Part shown: positions 1-7,211 of the stretch, one piece after another
Layout of the letters: each line of letters begins with the position of its first letter
Numbering within the stretch: the stretch's first letter is position 1
Position numbers and translations under genes: made by a program
Assembly: GCA_002419285.1 (NCBI GenBank)
Contig: DIFU01000107.1
Coordinates: 1-30,923, forward strand
Source: Prolixibacteraceae bacterium UBA5740
GTDB lineage: Bacteria; Bacteroidota; Bacteroidia; Bacteroidales; Prolixibacteraceae
Direction: 5' to 3'
Length of the DNA: 30,923 nucleotides
Notes under the pieces: generated by a model
The model's input: the letters and a program-made list of their open reading frames with translations, nothing else
Databases searched by the model: none
Told to the model about the DNA's origin: nothing

Positions 1-65
1 AAATCATTGTCTTTGCCGATGGCAAAGTTTCGGGCAATGGCCACGATGATTGAAATATTCGACAT
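1..65 (-). CDS. folA: Dihydrofolate reductase, N-terminal fragment (runs off left edge)
   Basis: Reading the minus strand from an ATG at 65 gives MSNISIIVAIARNFAIGKDN before the window ends. This matches the start of bacterial dihydrofolate reductase: a first beta strand, then the A-x-N-x-x-I-G-x-D/N loop that contacts NADPH and folate. The enzyme reduces dihydrofolate to tetrahydrofolate, which regenerates the cofactor oxidised by thymidylate synthase. It lies 85 bp downstream of thyA on the same strand, so a thyA-folA operon is likely. Only about 21 codons are visible, so length and active-site residues cannot be checked. Confidence 0.85.
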   Translation of the reverse strand, partial: MSNISIIVAIARNFAIGKDND

Positions 66-150
66 GGATATACTACTTGTTTCATTGTCGGGGTATTCAG
101 ACCGTTGCGGACTGCCCCCGGCGATTGATATTGACTTTATTTATATTCCT

Positions 151-945
151 TTAAACGGCAACTTTACCCGGTATGTGGGGATGAGCTTCATAATTGACCA
201 ATTCGAAATCTTCAAATTTAAAGTCAAAGATGCTTTTGACATCCGGATTGATTTTCATCTGGGGAAGGGCCATGGGTGTCCGGGTCAATTGCAGTTTTAC
301 CTGTTCGAGATGGTTGGTGTATATATGTACATCACCGCCTGTCCAAACGAAATCGCCCGGTTTGTATCCGGTCACCTGGGCCATCATCAGGGTGAGAAGG
401 GCGTAGGATGCGATATTGAATGGCACTCCCAGAAATACGTCACAACTACGTTGGTATAGCTGGCACGAAAGCTTCCCGTCGGCCACATAAAACTGGAACA
501 GGATATGGCATGGGGGCAGGTGCATCTTTTCAATTTCCCCTACATTCCATGCACTGACAATATGCCTTCTCGAATCGGGATTGTTTTTCAGTCCTTCAAC
601 CAGGTTCGTGATCTGGTCAATGTGACGTCCGTCGGCAGTTGGCCAGCTGCGCCATTGATAGCCATAAACAGGGCCCAGTTCACCGTTCTCGTCGGCCCAC
701 TCATTCCATATGCGGACGCCGTTTTCCTGCAGGTACCTGACATTGGTTTCCCCCTTGAGGAACCACAACAACTCATGGATGATGGATTTCAGGTGCAGTT
801 TCTTTGTGGTCAGGACCGGAAATCCTTCCGATAGGTCAAAACGCATCTGGTGTCCGAACAGGCTGAGGGTTCCTGTTCCGGTGCGGTCTTCTTTCCTGAC
901 GCCGTTATCCAGGATGGTCTCCAGTAAACTGAGATATTGTTTCAT
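151..945 (-). CDS. thyA: Thymidylate synthase
   Basis: Converts dUMP and methylene-tetrahydrofolate to dTMP and dihydrofolate in the cytoplasm. The 264-residue product is the same length as the E. coli enzyme and collinear with it. The N-terminal [12 protein letters not shown] motif is at 20-31, the catalytic cysteine is in [11 protein letters not shown] (Cys146), the [18 protein letters not shown] dUMP-binding segment follows, and the conserved C-terminal stretch ends in PGKVAV. The folate-linked folA gene follows 85 bp downstream in the same direction. The upstream S9 peptidase gene is also on the minus strand, 137 bp away, so thyA may have its own promoter, but I see no convincing TAnnTTTG box there. 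Start chosen at the ATG giving the family-standard N-terminus. Confidence 0.98.
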   Translation of the reverse strand: MKQYLSLLETILDNGVRKEDRTGTGTLSLFGHQMRFDLSEGFPVLTTKKLHLKSIIHELLWFLKGETNVRYLQENGVRIWNEWADENGELGPVYGYQWRSWPTADGRHIDQITNLVEGLKNNPDSRRHIVSAWNVGEIEKMHLPPCHILFQFYVADGKLSCQLYQRSCDVFLGVPFNIASYALLTLMMAQVTGYKPGDFVWTGGDVHIYTNHLEQVKLQLTRTPMALPQMKINPDVKSIFDFKFEDFELVNYEAHPHIPGKVAV

Positions 946-1082
946 TTTAAAAACTTATTGGTTACAAGCATACATTACTGCATGCCGTTTAATACATGGT
1001 AATCAATGACTGGTTTTATGGCTCCGGGTATCGGCTGATTTGTTGATTTATACCTATCCATTTTCAGGGACGGCTGAAGGAT

Positions 1083-3170
1083 TTACTCTTTCAGCCACCT
1101 GTCAAGCCACTCCTTGAAAACCCTCTGCCAGAGGATGCCGTTTTGGGCACCGGTGACCCAGTGGTTTTCCTCAGGAAAGTAAAGGAACTGCGCCGGAATG
1201 TCTCTCAGGATGGCAGCATTGAATGCCGCCATACCTTGTGGGTAGGGGATCCTGAAATCCTTCTCCCCGTGAATGACCAGCATCGGGGTATCCCAGTTCT
1301 GTACGAAGTGGTGGGGCGAGAAGGAATAACTTTTCTGGGCAGCGGCATTGGATTTGTCCCAATATGCCCCGCCGTAGTCCCAGTCGACAAAGAACATTTC
1401 CTCGGTGGTGACATACATCTGTTCGAAGTTGAATATACCGCAATGGGTAATAAACGCCTTGAACCGTCCGTCATGGTTTCCGGCCAGATAGTTTACCGCA
1501 AATCCGCCATAACTGGCACCCACGGCACCCAGCCTGTTTTCGTCGACAAACGGTTCTTTGGCCAATTCGTCAATAGCCGTAAGTTGATCCTGGATGTTCT
1601 GGCCACCGTAATCCTTGCTGATCTGTTCGAGCCATTCCATACCGAAGCCTGGCAGGCCCCTGCGATTGGGTGCCACAATGATATAACCGTTGGCGGCCAT
1701 CATCTGGAAGTTCCAGCGGTACGACCAATATTGGCTGACTGTCCCCTGAGGTCCTCCCTGGCAATAAAGAATGGCCGGATATTTTTTATTAGGGTCAAAA
1801 TTGGGTGGATAGATAACCCAGGTAAGCATGTCTTTGTTGTCGGTAGTCTTGATCCAGCGTTTTTCAACTTTGCCCATGGTCAATTGGTCGAGGATCCCCT
1901 TGTTAATGGAAGTGACCGCCTCATCGGCTCCTGAATAAACGTCGACAGAATAGAGTTCAGCTGGCATCGACATCGAAGTTTTGGTAGCGATGATTTTTTC
2001 ACCTGCCAAGCCTATAGAAGAATAATTGTGTACTCCATCGGTGATTCTTCGGATCATGCCATCGGCCAGGTCAAGCCTGAAGATTTCGTCTGTTGCCTGG
2101 ATGTCGCTGATGAAATAGATTGACTGGCTATTGGCAGTCCAGGTGAGTTGTTCGGCATGTTGGTCGAAGTTGGCCGAATAATCTTTTTTCCCGCCTGTTT
2201 TGAGGTCGGTGATCCAGAGTCGAATCTTGTCGGCTTCATAGCCATCACGTTCCATCGATTCCCATGCGAGGTAGTTTCCGTCGGGCGAAAAGACAGGGTT
2301 TTTGTCGTAACCCATCATCCCTTCTGTGTGGTTTGCGGTGGTGCCGGCTTCCAGATCATACAGGTAGATGTCGGAGTTGGTCGAGACCGCATAAGCTTTT
2401 CCGGTCAGTTTTTTACAGGTGTAAGCCAGGCTTTTTGAGTCGGGGCTCCAATTAAACTGTTCTATTCCTCCGAACGGCTTCATGGGGGTGTCGAAGCGTT
2501 CACCCTCCATGATGTCTTTTCCTGCTTCCATTTTTCCGTCACGGTAAGGAGCGATGAATATATGGTTGTAGGTATAATCGTGCCAGCTGTCCCAATGCCT
2601 GTACATCAGGTCATTCTCAATCCGTGCATTTGCCAGGGGCAGGTCGGGATACAGGTCATGGATATCCTTGTCGAGCTTGACACTGGCAAAATAGCTGATG
2701 TGATTTTGGTCCGGACTGTATTTGAAACCCGATACGCCACCTTCAACCTGGCTCACCTGAGTTGCACCGGTGCCATCCGGGTTGATTTCCCAGATCTGGA
2801 CTGAACCGGATGATGATGAGAGGTAACCGATTTTTTGTCCGTCGGGCCGCCACTGCAGATTAAATTCCCGCTCGGCGCTATCGATAATACGAGCCGATGT
2901 ATTTTGCTCCAGGTCGTGGACATAGATGTCGCGATACGACTTGTTTTCGGCGATGTTAAACCAGGTTACGGTGTATGCGACCTTCCTGCCGTCGGGTGAT
3001 ACGGCTGGTTCACCCAACCGGCCGAATGACCACAACACTTCAGGAGTCATCACGTCAGAACTCAGCTTAGGCACAGGTGGTATGTAGTTGTTATTTTGCA
3101 CCGTTTGTTCTTGCGATTGACAGGCTGTCAGGGTGGCAACCAGCAGGTAAATCCATGCTTTTCTCATCAT
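1083..3170 (-). CDS. S9 family prolyl oligopeptidase-type serine peptidase, lipoprotein
   Basis: A 695-residue exported peptidase. The N-terminus is a lipoprotein signal with lipobox LTAC (Cys17), so it should be anchored in the cell envelope. Residues of about 40-420 form a WD40-like beta-propeller with repeated SPDG and RPDG turns (for example AVSPDGRKVAY, QWRPDGQKIGY). The C-terminal alpha/beta-hydrolase domain has the nucleophile elbow GASYGG (Ser near 553), the Asp in VIHGEKD (near 638) and the His in EENHW (near 670), so the catalytic triad is complete. These enzymes cleave peptides after proline or act as dipeptidyl/acylaminoacyl peptidases; the exact specificity cannot be read here. 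A short hairpin (arms GGCTGAA/TTCAGCC, 1072-1096) overlaps the stop codon but lacks a T-tract, so it is not called a terminator. Confidence 0.93.
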   Translation of the reverse strand: MMRKAWIYLLVATLTACQSQEQTVQNNNYIPPVPKLSSDVMTPEVLWSFGRLGEPAVSPDGRKVAYTVTWFNIAENKSYRDIYVHDLEQNTSARIIDSAEREFNLQWRPDGQKIGYLSSSSGSVQIWEINPDGTGATQVSQVEGGVSGFKYSPDQNHISYFASVKLDKDIHDLYPDLPLANARIENDLMYRHWDSWHDYTYNHIFIAPYRDGKMEAGKDIMEGERFDTPMKPFGGIEQFNWSPDSKSLAYTCKKLTGKAYAVSTNSDIYLYDLEAGTTANHTEGMMGYDKNPVFSPDGNYLAWESMERDGYEADKIRLWITDLKTGGKKDYSANFDQHAEQLTWTANSQSIYFISDIQATDEIFRLDLADGMIRRITDGVHNYSSIGLAGEKIIATKTSMSMPAELYSVDVYSGADEAVTSINKGILDQLTMGKVEKRWIKTTDNKDMLTWVIYPPNFDPNKKYPAILYCQGGPQGTVSQYWSYRWNFQMMAANGYIIVAPNRRGLPGFGMEWLEQISKDYGGQNIQDQLTAIDELAKEPFVDENRLGAVGASYGGFAVNYLAGNHDGRFKAFITHCGIFNFEQMYVTTEEMFFVDWDYGGAYWDKSNAAAQKSYSFSPHHFVQNWDTPMLVIHGEKDFRIPYPQGMAAFNAAILRDIPAQFLYFPEENHWVTGAQNGILWQRVFKEWLDRWLKE

Positions 3171-3360
3171 ATTTGGTTATTATCAGATTGGACATATATT
3201 TTCGAAAATTGGTTTGCAAATTAATGAGAAAAATTCACGGAAACAATGCATGGGCAATTATAGGATGAGTGTTTATGACATGCTGTACTAAAAAAAGGCT
3301 TTCTAAAATGTACGTGCCACCCTAAATCGTATGTCATAATATAACGACACCTGCTGAAAT

Positions 3361-3438
3361 GCCCTGTCGGGTTTGGTCAAGTCTTGGTCAAAGCTTGGGT
3401 ATTTCCATATCTTCTGCATATGTTCTGCATATATTGGC
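3361..3438 (-). repeat. Intergenic repeat, left arm of inverted pair (copy A)
   Basis: On the plus strand, 3373-3438 divides into six 11-base units: three beginning TTGG (TTGGTCAAGTC, TTGGTCAAAGC, TTGGGTATTTC) and three beginning CATAT (CATATCTTCTG, CATATGTTCTG, CATATATTGGC). It is flanked at 3361-3371 by GCCCTGTCGGG. The opposite arm at 3468-3530 carries the same layout on the other strand. Copy B at 23960-24033 shares the flank and the CATAT units at the same spacing. The function is unknown. Confidence 0.75.
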
Positions 3439-3467
3439 AATTTTCAAATGCAAGTAATAATGAGAAT

Positions 3468-3530
3468 ATATGCAATATGTATGTAAATACCCAAAGGGCG
3501 ACCAAGACCTGGCCAAGAGTTGACAAGAGA
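3468..3530 (+). repeat. Intergenic repeat, right arm of inverted pair (copy C)
   Basis: Read on the minus strand this arm shows the same order as the left arm: units starting CTTGG (CTTGGCCAGGT, CTTGGTCGCCC), then TTTGGGTATTT, then AT-rich units containing CATAT. Against the left arm, the strings GTCTTGGTC and TTGGGTATTT are identical and intervening bases differ, so it is an imperfect inverted repeat of roughly 60 bp per arm with about 30 bp between arms. It is more diverged from copy A than copy B is in the CATAT half. Confidence 0.65.
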
Positions 3531-3537
3531 TTATTGA

Positions 3538-3574
3538 ATAAAAAGAGAGGCTGTCTCACTGATGAGGCAGCCTC
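3538..3574 (-). terminator. Rho-independent terminator of the NigD-like gene
   Basis: An 11-bp stem (3547-3557 with 3564-3574, GAGGCTGTCTC against GAGGCAGCCTC, one G-U pair) has a 6-nt loop. Read on the minus strand it is followed by CTTTTTATT, so it terminates transcription leaving the NigD-like gene about 45 bp upstream. Confidence 0.85.
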
Positions 3575-3619
3575 GTAGCTAAGGAATAAATATAAAAATC
3601 AGAAAAGAATTGGCTGGTC

Positions 3620-4315
3620 TTAATCGGTAGCAATTACATATTTGTATGTGCCTTCAAATGTGGTCTCATTTCCCTGATAATCGACCGACCTGACGATAAA
3701 TTCAACCGAGTCTTGTCCTTGAATCATGATCGCCGACAGGTCGAATGTGACAAAAGCGTTGAACAAAACATCTTCGCGGTCACCATTCTTGTTGTGCCTG
3801 AGTTCGAGTTCGATGGGCTCGTCGGCTGCAGTCAGTTCACCGGGTTCTTTCACCAGGTTGATAAAATGCACTTCCGAATTGCCAAAATACCTGAGTTCCA
3901 TGTTCAGCAATTGATTGGAACTCATCCATGCATCGCTGATGATGACAGGGTCATTCCCAATGCTGTCCTCAATGGCTTCGGTGATGTCGACTATCCCTTT
4001 CATCAGGATTTTCCGAACAGAATTGATCTTGACGTAATACTCTTTGTTTGTGTCATCCACTTTCTTGTCGTCCACTATGGTATAGTTGACAAGTACGCGG
4101 CTGTCATCAACAAACCAGTCCCCGTTGTAGTGTCCTGCTACCGGAAAAATGATGGAACCATCATCCATTTGAACAGTGAAGGTATCAGGGCCGGATTTGT
4201 CGATGATGCCAAAACCGACCCAAAACTTCCCGACAGAATAGCTGTCATCATCTTTCTGACAGGATGTCATCAGAATTGCCACAAGGGCAAATGTCCATAT
4301 CCATAAAGTTTTCAT
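3620..4315 (-). CDS. NigD-like surface lipoprotein
   Basis: A 231-residue lipoprotein of the NigD-like family common in Bacteroidales. The signal peptide ends in lipobox MTSC, and the mature protein starts Cys-Gln-Lys-Asp-Asp-Asp. This resembles the lipoprotein export signal (QKDD-type) described for Bacteroidetes surface lipoproteins, so exposure on the outer leaflet is likely (inference). The N-terminal part (about 27-85: VGFGIIDKSGPDTFTVQMDDGS, then GHYNGDWFVDDSRVLVNYTI) looks like the NigD N-terminal OB-like domain. The C-terminal half (about 110-231) is a beta-rich sandwich ending in VDYQGNETTFEGTYKYVI. No enzymatic residues are apparent. It is monocistronic, with its own terminator at 3538-3574. 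The biochemical role is unknown for the family. Confidence 0.85.
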   Translation of the reverse strand: MKTLWIWTFALVAILMTSCQKDDDSYSVGKFWVGFGIIDKSGPDTFTVQMDDGSIIFPVAGHYNGDWFVDDSRVLVNYTIVDDKKVDDTNKEYYVKINSVRKILMKGIVDITEAIEDSIGNDPVIISDAWMSSNQLLNMELRYFGNSEVHFINLVKEPGELTAADEPIELELRHNKNGDREDVLFNAFVTFDLSAIMIQGQDSVEFIVRSVDYQGNETTFEGTYKYVIATD

Positions 4316-4458
4316 AGCTTTTGTTTTTTACGATTTTCTTTAATGAAAGATGCAACTGGGACGAAAAGGTTGCGCGAATGATTATGGATTAAGTGAAATT
4401 TTCGTTTTCATTATTTTACGATGGATCGTTGGCATGACTATTGATATGGAAATATCTA

Positions 4459-4466
4459 TATATTTG
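4459..4466 (+). promoter_or_regulatory. -7 element (TATATTTG) upstream of the redox cassette
   Basis: TATATTTG matches the Bacteroidetes -7 consensus TAnnTTTG, 70 bp before the start of the thioredoxin/glutaredoxin fusion gene. No TTTG lies at the ideal 19-21 bp upstream; the nearest TTG is at 4429-4431. It is therefore a plausible but unconfirmed promoter. Confidence 0.45.
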
Positions 4467-4536
4467 CATATAAAGCATTATATAATGGTTCAATAATTGG
4501 ATTTTATAATAACTTAATAGTCATATCGTATTATCA

Positions 4537-5115
4537 ATGAAGCAGTTATTATCTTATAATGAATTATCGGAAGCTTTGAGAACCAATCCCGATACATGGT
4601 TGTTATTATACAAGAAAGGTTCTGAACAGAGCGACTGTGCCTTTGACAATTATGCCAAAGCTGCAGAAAAGGTTGCTGGAGCAAATTACTTATGGGCTGA
4701 TGTCAATGAAGTAAAAGACATCCATCCGAAGTTTCAAATAACGACCGTTCCTTCTTTGCTGGAGTTTAAAGGAGGTTCGATGGTGAATATTGTCAAGGGA
4801 TGCCATCAGCATGAGCAGTTTAAATCATTGTTCGAAAACCGGGTTTTTGTTGCTGGACAGTCAGCCGATGAGAAACCGGCTAAAAATGTGACGGTATTTA
4901 CTACTCCAACCTGTTCGTGGTGCACTACCCTGAAGCGTCATCTCGATGCCCATCAGGTCAGGTACCGGGAGGTAGATGTTTCCAAAGACCAAAAAGCAGC
5001 CGAGGCCATGGTCAGGCGAAGTGGACAACAGGGGGTTCCTCAAACCGATATCAATGGTCAGATGATCGTCGGGTTCGACCGTGAACGGATTAACCGTTTG
5101 CTGGATATCCGATAA
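4537..5115 (+). CDS. Thioredoxin-like / glutaredoxin fusion protein
   Basis: A 192-residue cytoplasmic protein with two thioredoxin-fold domains. The N-terminal domain (about 1-105) has thioredoxin topology (WLLLYKKG, then YLWADVNEVKDIHPKFQITTVPSLLEFKGG with the cis-proline at TVPS). The usual CxxC is replaced by SDCA, leaving a single Cys34. The C-terminal domain (about 115-192) is a glutaredoxin with TTPTCSWC (Cys126 and Cys129), the cis-proline motif GVPQTDINGQMIVGFD, and a final helix. The likely activity is thiol-disulfide exchange or glutaredoxin-type reduction by the C-terminal domain; the N-terminal domain may be a binding or monothiol module. It starts a three-gene same-strand cassette with a thioredoxin lipoprotein and a GroES-like protein. 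The domain split is clear, the substrate unknown. Confidence 0.85.
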   Translation: MKQLLSYNELSEALRTNPDTWLLLYKKGSEQSDCAFDNYAKAAEKVAGANYLWADVNEVKDIHPKFQITTVPSLLEFKGGSMVNIVKGCHQHEQFKSLFENRVFVAGQSADEKPAKNVTVFTTPTCSWCTTLKRHLDAHQVRYREVDVSKDQKAAEAMVRRSGQQGVPQTDINGQMIVGFDRERINRLLDIR

Positions 5116-5182
5116 ATGGAAAATCAGAAACGAACAGTCCGTTCGGTTTATAATAAAATGAATAAATTTGAAAGCAAATAAA

Positions 5183-5731
5183 ATGAAACAAATGAGAAAC
5201 TTAGTATTATCATTGGGACTGGTGGCACTTTTGCTGGCTTCATGCGGCAACAGCCAGGCCAATGGAAAAAGTGACGAAAAAGCTCAATCACAAGCCGGAA
5301 CTGTTAGTCTATCTGACGATATGGGAGCTCTTTCCGCTTCAGCACAGAACGGCGGAACCAAGCTTCTGGTCAAAGCCGATTTCTTGAAAACAGTGTGGAA
5401 TTATGAAACCTCACCCCAAGAGTGGAATTATTTGGGAGATAAGCCAGCCATCATCGACTTTTATGCCGACTGGTGCGGACCATGCAAAATTGCCGCCCCC
5501 ATCCTTGAAGAGATTTCACACGAGTTTGCCGGTAAGGTTAATGTTTATAAAATTGACACTGAAAAAGAGAAAGAACTGGCAGCGGTTTTCGGAATCCGTG
5601 GCATCCCGGCTTTCCTCTATATCCCAGTGAATGGCAAGCCGGTCATGACTTCAGGAATTGCCCGGTCAAAAGAGGATACCAAGAAAATGTTTGTTGACAA
5701 CATCAATAAAATTCTATTATCCACTAATTAA
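5183..5731 (+). CDS. Thioredoxin-domain lipoprotein
   Basis: Starting at the ATG at 5183, the product has 182 residues. A signal peptide ends in lipobox LLASC (Cys21), then a low-complexity linker rich in Gln, Ser and Ala to about residue 65. A complete thioredoxin domain follows: IIDFYADWCGPCKIAAPILEE active site, IDTEKEKELAAVFGIRGIPAFLYI with the cis-proline, and a final helix. It should be a membrane-anchored thiol oxidoreductase facing the periplasm, acting on envelope proteins or as a partner of a DsbD-type reductant (inference). A TTG at 5168 and an ATG at 5192 are in frame; 5183 gives the best signal peptide with a positive N-region. It is 67 bp downstream of the fusion gene and 18 bp upstream of the GroES-like gene. 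Confidence 0.9.
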   Translation: MKQMRNLVLSLGLVALLLASCGNSQANGKSDEKAQSQAGTVSLSDDMGALSASAQNGGTKLLVKADFLKTVWNYETSPQEWNYLGDKPAIIDFYADWCGPCKIAAPILEEISHEFAGKVNVYKIDTEKEKELAAVFGIRGIPAFLYIPVNGKPVMTSGIARSKEDTKKMFVDNINKILLSTN

Positions 5732-5749
5732 AAATTAAGAAAGGTAAAA

Positions 5750-6037
5750 ATGAAAGAGTTACAGCCAATCAATCAGAACGTGTTGCTCGAGATCACCGAG
5801 AACCGTGCTGAGCAGCGCACTGCCAGCGGAATTATCATTCCCGACAGCGCAAAGGAAAAACAAAGGGTGGCAAAAGTGATCGCCATCAGCAAGATTGAAA
5901 ATGCTGAAATTGCCCCCGGTGACGAAGTTTTGTACAAAGAATACGCAGGTACCGAAATTGAGTTCGATGGCAGGATATTACTGCTGTTGCCTTATAATGA
6001 GATCCTGTCAAAAGTGGTCGAAACGGAATCCATCTGA
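5750..6037 (+). CDS. Stand-alone GroES-like co-chaperonin
   Basis: A 95-residue protein with the whole Cpn10 fold: opening strand LQPINQNVLLEI, a mobile loop with the GroEL-contacting hydrophobic triplet in TASGIIIPDSAKEK (about 25-38), KVIAIS, GDEVLYKEYAGTEIEFDGRILLLLPYNEILSKV. The length equals normal GroES. No groEL lies next to it. The gene follows two thioredoxin-fold genes by 18 bp and is probably cotranscribed with them. It may be a second, specialised co-chaperonin working with a GroEL encoded elsewhere. The intact mobile-loop triplet argues that it can still dock on GroEL. A main groES gene elsewhere in the genome is expected but cannot be seen. Confidence 0.88.
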   Translation: MKELQPINQNVLLEITENRAEQRTASGIIIPDSAKEKQRVAKVIAISKIENAEIAPGDEVLYKEYAGTEIEFDGRILLLLPYNEILSKVVETESI

Positions 6038-6096
6038 TTTGCTGCAATATGAATTTTACCTGTTCTGCCAATTTTTAAAATCGACAACATAGTGGG

Positions 6097-6122
6097 AAGG
6101 GAGTCTAAAGGCTCCCTTTTTT
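6097..6122 (+). terminator. Rho-independent terminator after the GroES-like gene
   Basis: Stem AAGGGAG (6097-6103) pairs with CTCCCTT (6112-6118) and is followed by a run of six T ending at 6122. It ends the three-gene redox/chaperone transcript. Confidence 0.8.
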
Positions 6123-6126
6123 AATG

Positions 6127-6156
6127 AAAGAAGCTGGCTTGTGGGCCAGCTTCTTT
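6127..6156. terminator. Bidirectional hairpin between convergent genes
   Basis: A perfect 12-bp stem (AAAGAAGCTGGC, 6127-6138, with GCCAGCTTCTTT, 6145-6156) has a 6-nt loop. It lies 45 bp beyond the stop of the minus-strand OB-fold lipoprotein gene and just after the plus-strand terminator. It probably terminates the minus-strand transcript, for which TTTCATTAAAAAA follows the stem. Confidence 0.7.
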
Positions 6157-6201
6157 CTGATTGTATTGTTCCGGGTCAATTTGACCTTATCTTGTTTTAC
6201 C

Positions 6202-6915
6202 TTAATTGAGGCGCTTCAATGTGCCTTCTTCCATGAGGATATCGTACTTGTAACCTGCACCGAAGTCCTTGTTTAAAACAATCTTTCCTTTGAAGGTTAC
6301 CTGATCATTGACTGCAGCCATATCCTGGGTGGTAACGGTCAGGTCGAAATTACTTTCATTTCCCGTTCCATCCTGTAAATGAACCCAGTTTTTTCCCATG
6401 ATTTGCTGGTTAACTTTCACGACAACACCCCTCAGCTCAACTTCCTTATCGGCATAGGCTGCCGGATTCCCGAAAATCTCGCCAATCGTTAATTCACCTT
6501 CCTGTTTTTCAATCTGGACAGTGATCTGTTTTTCGACATCCACTTTCCCAGTGTGCCCGGGGGCTTGTGAAAGAAGGTTTTCGGTCAGCTGGGTTTTGCT
6601 GATTTTATTTACGAAATAGATGACCTCAAAGGTCCGGTCGAGCTCCTTGCTGTGAAAATTCTTCATTTCAAGTCCAGAGTCGTAGTAGTATTTGTCGCCG
6701 GCTTTCACTTCCTGCCTTACAACGGCCATCCATTTCGATGCTCCGTTTTCGTTTACCTGAAGATAGGTGTATTGAGATCCATGGATCACTTCGGATACGA
6801 TGAATGCGTTGACCTCTCCCGGCATTACCTGTGCCGATTGGTTATTCTGGTTTCCCGAGCATGCTGCCAATACCAAAAGAAGCATGGCAAATCCTAATTC
6901 CTTTAACTTCAACAT
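6202..6915 (-). CDS. Lipoprotein with two OB-fold-like domains (NrfJ-related)
   Basis: A 237-residue lipoprotein (lipobox LAAC, Cys19). The region of about 30-105 (VSEVIHGSQYTYLQVNENG, KWMAVVRQEVKAGDKYYYDSG) resembles the small NrfJ-like OB domain found beside cytochrome c maturation or nitrite reductase genes. The second half (about 138-237: GEIFGNPAAYADKEVELRGVV, then GKNWVHLQDGTG, then DQVTFKGKIVLNKDFGAGYKYDI) is a second OB-like domain of the kind often attached to it. No catalytic residues are evident; the domain type suggests ligand or metal/haem-protein handling in the envelope, which is not proven. It is convergent with the redox cassette and shares its terminator region. No cytochrome genes are present nearby. 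Confidence 0.7.
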   Translation of the reverse strand: MLKLKELGFAMLLLVLAACSGNQNNQSAQVMPGEVNAFIVSEVIHGSQYTYLQVNENGASKWMAVVRQEVKAGDKYYYDSGLEMKNFHSKELDRTFEVIYFVNKISKTQLTENLLSQAPGHTGKVDVEKQITVQIEKQEGELTIGEIFGNPAAYADKEVELRGVVVKVNQQIMGKNWVHLQDGTGNESNFDLTVTTQDMAAVNDQVTFKGKIVLNKDFGAGYKYDILMEEGTLKRLN

Positions 6916-7181
6916 TTTTATCTGATTATGAGTTTTACAATGAATTTGGATGCAATAATAATCCTTTCATATCAAATTATCTGCATGTGTACAGAACATT
7001 TGAATCTTATTCCGGTTCAAATCTGATGATTTTACAATCCATAAATTCAAAGAATCAGGCATAAATTTAATCTGCCGGGCAATCGTTTTTTTGTGTCTGC
7101 CCCGGGTAGGCTTGTATAAAGTCTTTGCTGATCTTCGCTTATTGGAATGGTTATCCTGCCAATTGTTCCATTGGATTTTCC

Positions 7182-7189
7182 TATTTTTG
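7182..7189 (+). promoter_or_regulatory. -7 element (TATTTTTG) upstream of the GH92 gene
   Basis: TATTTTTG fits TAnnTTTG and lies 22 bp before the GH92 start codon. A TTG at 7163-7165 is 16 bp upstream, slightly shorter than the usual spacing. The 296-bp gap 6916-7211 holds nothing else I can identify. Confidence 0.5.
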
Positions 7190-7211
7190 AGCCAATAAAT
7201 CAATTTTTAAT

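Larger units (their letters stand above)
3171..3619. other. Long intergenic region with inverted 11-bp-periodic repeat
   Basis: This 449-bp stretch separates the S9 peptidase start from the NigD-like gene stop, both on the minus strand. I see no convincing gene in it. Open frames exist on both strands over 3377-3578, but they read mirror-image versions of the same inverted repeat and resemble no known protein. It contains the 5' region of the peptidase gene (about 3171-3300), the repeat at 3361-3530, and the terminator of the NigD-like gene at 3538-3574. Confidence 0.8.

Noticed and set aside
3361..3438. Repeat array as a possible CRISPR
   Set aside because: The units are 11 bp with no spacer of constant length, the arms are inverted relative to each other, and no cas genes are present.
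4441..4475. A GATATGGAAATA string as another copy of the intergenic repeat
   Set aside because: Only about a dozen AT-rich bases match; the flanking ATATGC and CCCGACAGGGC blocks are missing, so chance is enough.
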